Shown piece after piece: positions 1 through 5,247 of a stretch of 5,414 bases of DNA. The stretch comes from Bacillota bacterium (GTDB lineage Bacteria; Bacillota; Clostridia; Acetivibrionales; DSM-1351), in NCBI GenBank assembly GCA_023395575.1, contig JAEWZA010000112.1:1-5414 (forward strand), in the 5' to 3' direction. Position numbers and translations under genes: made by a program. How positions within the stretch are numbered: the first letter of the stretch is position 1; every line of letters starts with the position of its first letter. Under the pieces are notes generated by a model that was not told the DNA's origin, ran no database searches, and saw only the letters and a program-made list of their open reading frames with translations.

Positions 1-132
1 AATCCACCCAATATATTCTTCCAATAGTTTTGATTTTCCCGAACGTCTTACGCCCGTGATAACTTTTATATCTGGCGTACCTTTTAAGCTTATTAACCTA
101 TTTAAGTAAGTTTCTCTATCAATTAACTGCAT
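1..132 (-). CDS. AAA-family ATP-binding protein (DUF4143-associated type), N-terminal part only
   Basis: The first 44 codons of a gene that continues beyond the left edge. The protein begins MQLIDRETYLNRL and reaches a clear Walker A loop, GVRRSGKS, at about residues 27-34, preceded by a hydrophobic strand (IKVIT). An early P-loop of the form GxRRxGKS is the hallmark of the AAA_14 ATPases that usually carry a C-terminal DUF4143 domain, a family common in many copies in clostridia and of unsettled cellular role. The start is secure: the ATG lies five bases or so after a strong Shine-Dalgarno, and the first residues match the usual start of this family. Walker B, the sensor residues and DUF4143 would lie outside the window, so integrity cannot be judged. 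It appears to have its own promoter and to be a separate unit from the helicase gene. Confidence 0.85.
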   Translation of the reverse strand, partial: MQLIDRETYLNRLISLKGTPDIKVITGVRRSGKSKLLEEYIGWI

Positions 133-135
133 TGT

Positions 136-147
136 ATCACCACCTTT
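136..147 (-). promoter_or_regulatory. Strong ribosome binding site of the ATPase gene
   Basis: On the minus strand the bases before the ATG at 132 read AAAGGTGGTGAT, very close to the full anti-Shine-Dalgarno complement AAGGAGGTGAT. This fixes the ATG at 132 as the start and suggests efficient translation. Confidence 0.8.
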
Positions 148-161
148 ACACTTATCACATC

Positions 162-167
162 ATTATA
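162..167 (-). promoter_or_regulatory. Probable -10 element (TATAAT) for the ATPase gene
   Basis: A perfect TATAAT on the minus strand lies 29 bases before the ATPase start codon and just upstream of its ribosome binding site, which is the right geometry for a short leader. The region 17 bases further upstream is A-rich and has no recognisable TTGACA, so the promoter would depend on its -10 or on an activator. The call rests on the -10 and position only. Confidence 0.45.
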
Positions 168-168
168 C

Positions 169-201
169 TTCCCAAAACCAATATTTTTTTATTTTTGGGA
201 A
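169..201. repeat. 9-bp inverted repeat beside the ATPase promoter
   Basis: Perfect arms TTCCCAAAA (169-177) and TTTTGGGAA (193-201) are separated by 15 AT-rich bases. The palindrome abuts the TATAAT at 162-167, filling the interval where RNA polymerase would sit between -10 and -35. That position suits an operator for a dimeric regulator. It could instead be a weak hairpin terminator for transcription arriving from the helicase side. The arms are seen; the function is inferred. Confidence 0.4.
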
Positions 202-265
202 ATAGGTTTTTACATTTTAATCAGCAAATAATTTTACTATTAAAGCTTTCTACTCACGACATTGC

Positions 266-283
266 AAATCGACTGTGCGATTT
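266..283. repeat. Short 6-bp inverted repeat in the intergenic region
   Basis: Arms AAATCG (266-271) and CGATTT (278-283) flank a six-base loop and run into TTATT on the plus strand. It could be a weak terminator, but the stem is short and no plus-strand gene precedes it. The rest of 133-410 holds only the promoter elements and the hairpin listed separately. I see no gene in it. Confidence 0.2.
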
Positions 284-331
284 TTATTACTCCAATCCAC
301 ATAACTTTACCAGTAAGTAAAAATTGTGCGC

Positions 332-371
332 AATAAAACTTTCAAACAAAATGTGGTTTGAGAGCTTTATT
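332..371 (-). terminator. Terminator-like hairpin downstream of the helicase unit
   Basis: A 16-base stem, AATAAAACTTTCAAAC (332-347) with GTTTGAGAGCTTTATT (356-371), encloses an eight-base loop. On the minus strand there is one G-U wobble and one mismatch. The distal arm is T-rich (GTTTTATT) and serves as the U-tract. It sits 40 bases past the end of the isomerase remnant and well before the ATPase promoter, so it most likely ends the transcript of the recombinase/helicase side. The near symmetry means it could also act on the plus strand. Confidence 0.6.
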
Positions 372-410
372 CTGAACAATTTATAAGCTAGCTATCATTG
401 AAAGTACTTC

Positions 411-500
411 TCATTTTTTACTAAAAATCAAATATGTAGATAAACTCATGCTCCTCATATTATATATATTTTCTATTAGTGTTGGCATTCCAAAATCCAT
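411..500 (-). pseudogene. 5' fragment of a probable sugar phosphate isomerase/epimerase gene
   Basis: The frame starting at 500 begins MDFGMPTLIEN, which I recognise as the usual opening of a TIM-barrel sugar phosphate isomerase/epimerase family (xylose-isomerase/AP-endonuclease-like fold) in clostridia. Such proteins normally run to some 250-300 residues and continue into a segment rich in acidic and leucine residues. Here the likeness stops after about 11 residues, and the frame closes 18 residues later with low-complexity sequence. The same frame is open upstream to an ATG at 533 that overlaps the helicase stop (ATGA), so the gene was probably downstream in the same operon before it was truncated. 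A weak AGGAGA lies at 513-518, somewhat far from the ATG. The match is from memory over a short stretch, so chance resemblance is possible. The rest of the gene is not in this window. Confidence 0.45.
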
Positions 501-529
501 TACCCTAGTTAGTCTCCTGTATTTTCTCC

Positions 530-3466
530 TCATGCTATCTCCAATAATTCTGCTGCAACCTGATGGCTTTTTATACGCATAAGATTGTCCCAGGCATCTT
601 CTTTTCCTAGTAAATTCATACCACCGTGCCATACAAGTTCATCATCAATTACTGCAAAATGTTCTTCTACCTCTTCTTTTAACTTCACTATAATGCCTGC
701 AAGTTTCAGTTGTTCTACTAATTCATTGCAAACATCTGGGCTACCATAGGAGACATTTTCAGGTTCTGTTGTAATTACAACAATGCGAGCACCGGCTTCC
801 TGTCTGCTCTTCACAAGAAATATCAATCGTTCAATCTTATCAGGAATAATTTCAGGACTTGAGATTACAATCTTCTTTTCCGCTTCAATAATATCCCGTT
901 CGAATACTTCAACGTAGTTACCGGAGTCATATATTGCATTTGCTATTTGCTTTGTAGCCTCCTCGCCAGTCCATAATGTAAATCCAGTCTTCCTGTAGGT
1001 TCGTAAACGCTTTGCATACATATTATCAAAATATCTAATGTGAGAATCTATATAATCATAGACATAAACTGCTTCTTTTCCTTCATAATCTCGATTCAAT
1101 CGTCCAACATATTGTTCCAAACGTCCTTCAAAAGAAACCGGTGCAGCTAACATCATTACGTCAAGTCTTGGAAAATCAAAGCCTTCTCCAATTTTCTGTC
1201 CTGTTGCCACCAAAATAAGGCTTTCATCCTTTGCAACTGTTTTTAGAGCCACCCTGATTTCAGCATTTTCTTTATCAGTATTGTCTCCATACAAAATGAA
1301 TACGTGATTAGCACTACCTTTAAGTTCGTCATATAAAAGTTTCGCATGCTCTTTATATTTAGTAAGAATAACCGGAGTATGTCCCGCTGTGATACATCCC
1401 TTTACATCGCTAATAATCATTTCATTTCTGACATTGCTGGAACTAATCAAACCATACGCACGATTTATATCTTCTTTACTTTCATACGTATCGACCACTC
1501 TGGTATACCTTGGAATAAAATAATGCCCAATGCCCTGTTCTTCAGCTCTTTCAAGCGCAGTGAACTTATGGCGCAGTGGTCCAAGCATCATATATATGAT
1601 TTTGTCTAGGTTATCGCCTCTTTTAGGGGTAGCTGATACGCCATATACATATTTTGCACCAACTTTCTGCAATAGCTCCATAGATGTATTTGATGCGGCA
1701 TGATGACATTCGTCCATAATCACCATTCCATAAGAATTGATTAATTCATTGAATTTACCCTTACTATACATAGAACCAACCATAGCTACATCAACAATTC
1801 CTGTTAATGTATTTTTACTTCCATGCAAAATTCCAATGACGCTTTCTCGTTTCTTTTTTCGTCCAGTCTTTGTCTCATATTCTGGTGCTTCTTCTTTTAT
1901 ATCCAGAAATTTATTTAGTTCATCCACCCACTGGTTTAGCAAATCTTTACTCTGCAATAAAATTAAAGTATTCACTTTTCTTTGCGAAATCAAGTAGCTA
2001 CATACTACCGTCTTACCAAATGCAGTAGCCGCACTCAATAACCCATCCGTATAAGAAAGTAATTTCTGTGCAGCAAGATCTTGCTGCGTTCTTAAATCCC
2101 CGTTGAATGATACTCTAATTGGACGCCCCTTTTCTCTCTTATCCGTAATATCTATACCAATTCCAGCTTTCTCACATTCTTCAATTACAGACTCCCTCAG
2201 TCCACGTGGAATCCTTATATACCCATCTATATCTTTACCAAGATATACAGCGCTAAAATTATAATAATTCGAATAGCCAAGACGCTTGTTTTTATAAAAC
2301 TCAGGATTATCAAAGGCTGCCATACTACGAATCTGATTCTGTAAGCGTGGCATTAGATTAAGCGTATCAACATATACACCATTACTCAGAACCAAATGGA
2401 CTTTTCCTACAACATCCGCTTTCGCAAATCCTTCCTTCTTTTTCCACGGCTTAGGTCTGCTTTCGGTTACTGAACCGGCAATCATTCCCCTGGCTTCTGC
2501 AAGTTCTACCTGCCATTTTGCCATATACTTCTCGATATCTTCCAAAGATAATTTTTCTGTTTCTTCTAGTAAAACCTTCCATTGATCAGGATATGCATTC
2601 CAGTTTTCATCCACAAAAGCACTGTTTCCACTTGTAAGAGCTTGTCCTTGTAATGGAAGAGCAATTAAATTACCAATGCGGCTAGCAACATCCTGAGAAG
2701 GATACATTCGGTCATAATAGTGAAAAGATTTCAAATTAATAGAAGCGGATCCCTTGTCCAGTAAAAGAAAGCCAAAATTTCTTGCTAAAGATGCTGCTAT
2801 TGGTCTTTTAAAGAATATCCATACATGAGCGCCTCTTCCAGAACGAGACCTTTCAACCAAAGCCTTGATTCCATTCTGCTCACACATTTTCCTAAGTGCA
2901 TCTACTTCATCATGCCATTCATCATCTGTATTAGCAAAATCTGTCCTCTCTGCATCCTTTTCATGGTTATCAAAATCAAATACTATAAATCGGCATGTAC
3001 CATTTGGTAAAAGTGGATAAACGCCAAGCACATCTGTTCCATCCTCTTTTTTGCCAACAAGATGACTTATAATTTTCTTCAAATCAAGCTTAGTCCATTT
3101 TGTGTGCTCACAATCATCACAAAACATTTTTTCACCACGTTGTTTTGGACACAAGGCATCATTCCATCTGTTATCACACTGTGGAAAATATCCGCCATTC
3201 TTACCTCTTTTGGCATAAACATCGTCTCTACCCCAAAACATAGCAAAATATCGTTTTGCTAAATCCTCTGTTATATATCTTCCAAGAATACGCTCTCCCT
3301 GATCAGGATCATACTCATTAATACTCTCTATTGTCTCCTCAAATGGATTAGGAGCATCAAATGCAATATCAGCTTTTTTTAGCTGAGATTTCAAGGCTTC
3401 ATTTTCTTTTTGAAGAGTTCGCACTATTTTTCTAAGTGAATCAAGGTCATAAGCCTCTATATTCAT
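530..3466 (-). CDS. TOTE-type primase-helicase: AEP primase + SF2 DEAD/DEAH helicase + PLD-like domain
   Basis: A 978-residue multidomain protein, intact from ATG to TGA. Residues 8-32 form a leucine-rich coiled coil. Residues about 60-330 are an archaeo-eukaryotic primase domain of the TOTE conflict-system type: a metal-binding Cys cluster (C97, C106, C116, C119), the catalytic FDFD (163-166), RSRSGRGAHVW (206-216) with H214, YDR (251-253), and GNLIALPLQ (265-273), then GNSAFVDENW. The SF2 helicase spans about 455-830: Q-motif region near 461, Walker A ATAFGKT (480-486), DECHH (585-589), SATPKR (611-616), GEGFDFP (760-766), and QYVGRLNR (785-792) with the arginine finger. Residues about 845-978 resemble a phospholipase-D-like domain, but the HxK site reads HFAVIDD (936-942), so the lysine is missing. 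The family is predicted to act on nucleic acid in the cytoplasm, probably against mobile elements; primer synthesis coupled to unwinding is inferred. The start is supported by AGAGGTG five bases upstream. The recombinase lies just upstream on the same strand. Confidence 0.9.
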   Translation of the reverse strand: MNIEAYDLDSLRKIVRTLQKENEALKSQLKKADIAFDAPNPFEETIESINEYDPDQGERILGRYITEDLAKRYFAMFWGRDDVYAKRGKNGGYFPQCDNRWNDALCPKQRGEKMFCDDCEHTKWTKLDLKKIISHLVGKKEDGTDVLGVYPLLPNGTCRFIVFDFDNHEKDAERTDFANTDDEWHDEVDALRKMCEQNGIKALVERSRSGRGAHVWIFFKRPIAASLARNFGFLLLDKGSASINLKSFHYYDRMYPSQDVASRIGNLIALPLQGQALTSGNSAFVDENWNAYPDQWKVLLEETEKLSLEDIEKYMAKWQVELAEARGMIAGSVTESRPKPWKKKEGFAKADVVGKVHLVLSNGVYVDTLNLMPRLQNQIRSMAAFDNPEFYKNKRLGYSNYYNFSAVYLGKDIDGYIRIPRGLRESVIEECEKAGIGIDITDKREKGRPIRVSFNGDLRTQQDLAAQKLLSYTDGLLSAATAFGKTVVCSYLISQRKVNTLILLQSKDLLNQWVDELNKFLDIKEEAPEYETKTGRKKKRESVIGILHGSKNTLTGIVDVAMVGSMYSKGKFNELINSYGMVIMDECHHAASNTSMELLQKVGAKYVYGVSATPKRGDNLDKIIYMMLGPLRHKFTALERAEEQGIGHYFIPRYTRVVDTYESKEDINRAYGLISSSNVRNEMIISDVKGCITAGHTPVILTKYKEHAKLLYDELKGSANHVFILYGDNTDKENAEIRVALKTVAKDESLILVATGQKIGEGFDFPRLDVMMLAAPVSFEGRLEQYVGRLNRDYEGKEAVYVYDYIDSHIRYFDNMYAKRLRTYRKTGFTLWTGEEATKQIANAIYDSGNYVEVFERDIIEAEKKIVISSPEIIPDKIERLIFLVKSRQEAGARIVVITTEPENVSYGSPDVCNELVEQLKLAGIIVKLKEEVEEHFAVIDDELVWHGGMNLLGKEDAWDNLMRIKSHQVAAELLEIA

Positions 3467-3471
3467 GCCAG

Positions 3472-3478
3472 CACCTCT
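3472..3478 (-). promoter_or_regulatory. Ribosome binding site of the primase-helicase
   Basis: AGAGGTG on the minus strand ends five bases before the ATG at 3466. It decides that start over later in-frame ATGs, and it keeps the N-terminal coiled coil in the protein. Confidence 0.75.
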
Positions 3479-3563
3479 ATATTGATTTCCTATGCCTCAT
3501 TTTATCGTAGCTTAAATCCATAATCATATCTACTAATAAGATATAATTTTTCTCTCCCATATC

Positions 3564-3572
3564 ATTATACCA
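3564..3572 (-). promoter_or_regulatory. Extended -10 promoter for the primase-helicase gene
   Basis: The minus strand reads TGGTATAAT, a consensus TATAAT with the TG of an extended -10. It lies about 97 bases before the helicase start, in the gap after the recombinase. No good -35 is visible, which is tolerated by extended -10 promoters. It would give the helicase its own transcript with a leader of about 90 bases, independent of the recombinase. Confidence 0.5.
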
Positions 3573-3595
3573 ATAATTTTAATTAAAAAATTATT
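3572..3595. repeat. AT-only palindrome between recombinase and helicase genes
   Basis: Perfect nine-base arms AATAATTTT (3572-3580) and AAAATTATT (3587-3595) enclose AATTAA. It begins 15 bases after the recombinase stop and touches the extended -10 element. With no GC pairs it is a poor terminator. It may be an operator or an UP-like AT-rich element covering the -35 region, or simply AT-rich sequence. Confidence 0.4.
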
Positions 3596-3609
3596 TCTTT
3601 ATATTACAT

Positions 3610-4857
3610 CTAGTATAATATTTTAACCTGCCCCCCATTTTTATAGCAAACCATGCTATAAGAATCAAACATCATCATTTTATCAACTTTATTCCTGATT
3701 ATGCCTTCATCATAAACTCCGTTCTGGCAAACATATTTGGCCAGAACATGCTGTACCCATTCTTCATTCAAGGTAGGGGAGTGTGGGCATACCTCTCTGC
3801 CTTTTTCAATCCGTGTCGCACATCTCCAAACCACCTTGCCTCGTTCAGTTCTTCTTCGATATGATGCTCCGCAATCACCGCACACGAGCAAATTCCCTAA
3901 AAGGTATTTACCATTATATTTGCTCTCGCTGGTTTCTATCGTGCCATCCTCTTTGCTTATGAGCCTAGCACGCTTTACCATTTCTTCCTGCACCTTGTCG
4001 AATACTTCAGGTGATACAATGGCCGGATGGCTGTCCTTCACATAGTACTGGTTTCGTTGCATGATATTCTTTCTTTTCTTGCCAGTCATGAAATCTTCAG
4101 TAAAGGTCTTTTGCAACAAAGTATCGCCTTTATATTTTTCATTTTTAAGCATTTTCTGGATTGTTGTTGTGTCCCAATTCTCTTTTCCAGTCACTGTCTT
4201 AATACCCTGAGATTCCAAATAAGATTTTATCTGTCCAAATGATAAACCCTGCAAATACAAGTCAAAAATTTCTCTTACAACCTCTGCCTGCACTGGAACA
4301 ATTACTATTTCACCATCAACACAGGTATATCCCATAAAGTTCTTATACCTTTTGAAAATATCGCCCTTTTCAAACTTCCTCTGAAAGCCCCACTGAATAT
4401 TCTCACTGATATTCCTGCTTTCGTCCTGTGCAAGCATACTCCGAAGTGTTATCTCAAATTCCTTATCTTCTCTTATCGAATCCAAGTTTTCATTTTCAAA
4501 ATGCATATTAATACCTCGCTCTCTTAAAAATCTAATAATTTTCAAAACCTCAAGAGTATCTCTTGATAACCTGCTGATTGATTTTGTAATAATGTAGTCT
4601 ATTTTACCCTTCGCTGCTTTCTTGATGATCTTGTCCAATTCAGATCTGCCTTTTCGGCGTAGCCCACTCTCGATGTCATAAAATACTCCAACATAAATCC
4701 AGTCCCAATGACTCTTAATAAGCTTTTCATATGTATAAATTTGAAGCTCTAGGCTGCGCATCTGTGCTAGTCTACTGATACGGCAATATGCTGCAACTCT
4801 TAGTTTTTTATTTACTTTAGGCTTAGCAGGAATAATCCTTACACTTTTCTTTGACAT
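3610..4857 (-). CDS. Serine recombinase (large serine recombinase family, short form)
   Basis: A 415-residue site-specific DNA recombinase. The N-terminal resolvase/invertase domain (about 20-165) carries YCRIS with the nucleophile S28 and R26, the acidic-glycine motif around D61-G65, and KSISRLSRD (92-100) with the catalytic arginines R96 and R99. The recombinase DNA-binding domain follows (about 170-300), including the conserved FMGYTCVDG turn. A zinc ribbon has C326, C329, C346 and C357. Members of this family integrate and excise elements by cutting short att sites with a serine-DNA linkage. The protein is shorter than the 450-600 residues usual for integrases, and no long coiled-coil insertion is visible after the zinc ribbon; only 58 residues follow C357, ending in a conserved-looking FDSYSMVCYKNGGQVK tail. 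The start is chosen because MSKKSVRIIPAKPK matches the family's usual opening, although no Shine-Dalgarno lies directly before it. All catalytic residues I can check are present, so it is probably active. Confidence 0.92.
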   Translation of the reverse strand: MSKKSVRIIPAKPKVNKKLRVAAYCRISRLAQMRSLELQIYTYEKLIKSHWDWIYVGVFYDIESGLRRKGRSELDKIIKKAAKGKIDYIITKSISRLSRDTLEVLKIIRFLRERGINMHFENENLDSIREDKEFEITLRSMLAQDESRNISENIQWGFQRKFEKGDIFKRYKNFMGYTCVDGEIVIVPVQAEVVREIFDLYLQGLSFGQIKSYLESQGIKTVTGKENWDTTTIQKMLKNEKYKGDTLLQKTFTEDFMTGKKRKNIMQRNQYYVKDSHPAIVSPEVFDKVQEEMVKRARLISKEDGTIETSESKYNGKYLLGNLLVCGDCGASYRRRTERGKVVWRCATRIEKGREVCPHSPTLNEEWVQHVLAKYVCQNGVYDEGIIRNKVDKMMMFDSYSMVCYKNGGQVKILY

Positions 4858-4860
4858 TCT

Positions 4861-4875
4861 TTAATTATAGTTCAT
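4861..4875 (-). CDS. Possible minicistron (MNYN) coupled to recombinase translation
   Basis: An AGGA (4881-4884 on the plus strand as TCCT) lies five bases before an ATG that opens a four-residue frame, MNYN, ending in TAA only three bases before the recombinase ATG. The recombinase itself has no usable Shine-Dalgarno at normal spacing. Ribosomes loading at the minicistron and restarting at the recombinase ATG would explain this arrangement. The bases are seen; the coupling is inferred. Confidence 0.3.
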   Translation of the reverse strand: MNYN

Positions 4876-4884
4876 TAATATCCT

Positions 4885-4918
4885 AAAAAATAGACGTGAA
4901 AGTCATCCCTCTCACGTC
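4885..4918 (-). terminator. Intrinsic terminator immediately upstream of the recombinase
   Basis: On the minus strand GACGTGAGAG pairs with CTTTCACGTC over ten positions (one G-U wobble) around a six-base loop, followed by TATTTTTT. Stem, loop and U-tract are all of classic form. It would end transcription from the right-hand genes. It also stands only 27 bases before the recombinase ATG, with no obvious promoter between the two, so it may act as an attenuator for the recombinase. Confidence 0.75.
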
Positions 4919-4961
4919 ACAATTTCAGCTCTTTATTCTATTGTTCAGAGCCCTTGGTACA

Positions 4962-5084
4962 TCAGTGTTTAGCGTTTTGCAACAGGATTATGGATTCAAT
5001 ATGCCTTGAGTAGACAAAAATGATGTCGTAAAGACCTATTGGTTCCTTGGCGGAGGGGTATTTTTCTTTAAAGCCATCCTCAAA
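4962..5084 (-). pseudogene. Orphan 3' fragment, possibly of a SAM-dependent methyltransferase
   Basis: A 40-residue open frame without a start codon that ends in TGA. Its final part, SRHIESIILLQNAKH, resembles the HxExxxLL block found at the very C-terminus of RlmD/RumA-type uracil-5 methyltransferases and related methylases. The residues before it (KYPSAKEPIGLYD) are not recognised. Its GC content (about a third to 38%) is higher than that of the DNA to its right, and a proper terminator follows 44 bases after the stop, as would be expected of a real gene end. It is probably the tail of a gene whose body was lost. The likeness covers few residues, so it may be chance. Confidence 0.35.
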
Positions 5085-5113
5085 TCATATTAACAAATAG
5101 TATTTTATTGCTA

Positions 5114-5145
5114 ATTTTGTTGACTTCTATTTTGTTGGTACAAAA
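5114..5145. repeat. Short direct and inverted repeats, function unknown
   Basis: ATTTTGTTG occurs twice, at 5114-5122 and 5129-5137, with a 15-base period. The second copy overlaps a six-base inverted repeat, TTTTGT (5130-5135) with ACAAAA (5140-5145). It lies at the change from moderate to very low GC. It could be part of a recombinase binding site or merely simple AT-rich sequence. Confidence 0.25.
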
Positions 5146-5187
5146 AGAATATCATATTTATTTTAATAATCAATATCATTATAGTTT

Positions 5188-5247
5188 CTAGTTAAAGATA
5201 TATCTTTTCTTCAAATCATTCCAAGTTTCAGTTAATGGATGATTCAT
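5188..5247 (-). CDS. Small open frame overlapping the upstream stop (19 codons)
   Basis: The frame MNHPLTETWNDLKKRYIFN starts with an ATG that overlaps the stop of the right-edge gene (ATGA), the usual geometry of translational coupling. It has no Shine-Dalgarno of its own and closes after 19 residues. It may be the truncated start of a former operon partner, a tiny peptide, or chance. No family is recognised. Confidence 0.25.
   Translation of the reverse strand: MNHPLTETWNDLKKRYIFN

Larger units (their letters stand above)
4858..5243. other. Stretch without an intact gene upstream of the recombinase
   Basis: About 390 bases holding, from left to right: the minicistron, the terminator, the methyltransferase-like scrap, a short AT-rich repeat cluster and a 19-codon open frame. 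This is where the attachment site of the recombinase would be expected, but I cannot identify its core without a copy of the other end. No confident promoter for the recombinase was found here. Confidence 0.5.

Noticed and set aside
132..320. Plus-strand open frame of 62 codons at the left
   Set aside because: It starts on the complement of the ATPase start codon, crosses the promoter and palindrome, and has AT-rich low-complexity composition without a ribosome site.
501..632. Upstream part of the minus-strand frame that overlaps the 3' end of the helicase gene
   Set aside because: It reads the PLD-like coding region in another frame and gives a basic, unstructured sequence. Only the portion after the helicase stop resembles a protein family.
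1346..1609. Plus-strand open frame of 87 codons inside the helicase gene
   Set aside because: It lies wholly antisense to a well-supported conserved domain, has no recognisable motif and no convincing ribosome site.
3737..4242. Two plus-strand open frames (102 and 71 codons) inside the recombinase gene
   Set aside because: Both are antisense to the zinc ribbon and recombinase domain, whose minus-strand motifs are clear. They are shadows.
4864..4869. TATAAT-like sequence just before the recombinase start codon
   Set aside because: Transcription from it would begin at or inside the start codon, so it cannot serve as the gene's promoter. It is probably part of the AT-rich leader.
5101..5150. 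Short direct repeats as a possible CRISPR or iteron array
   Set aside because: Only two nine-base copies are present in AT-rich sequence, with no regular spacers and no cas or replication gene nearby.
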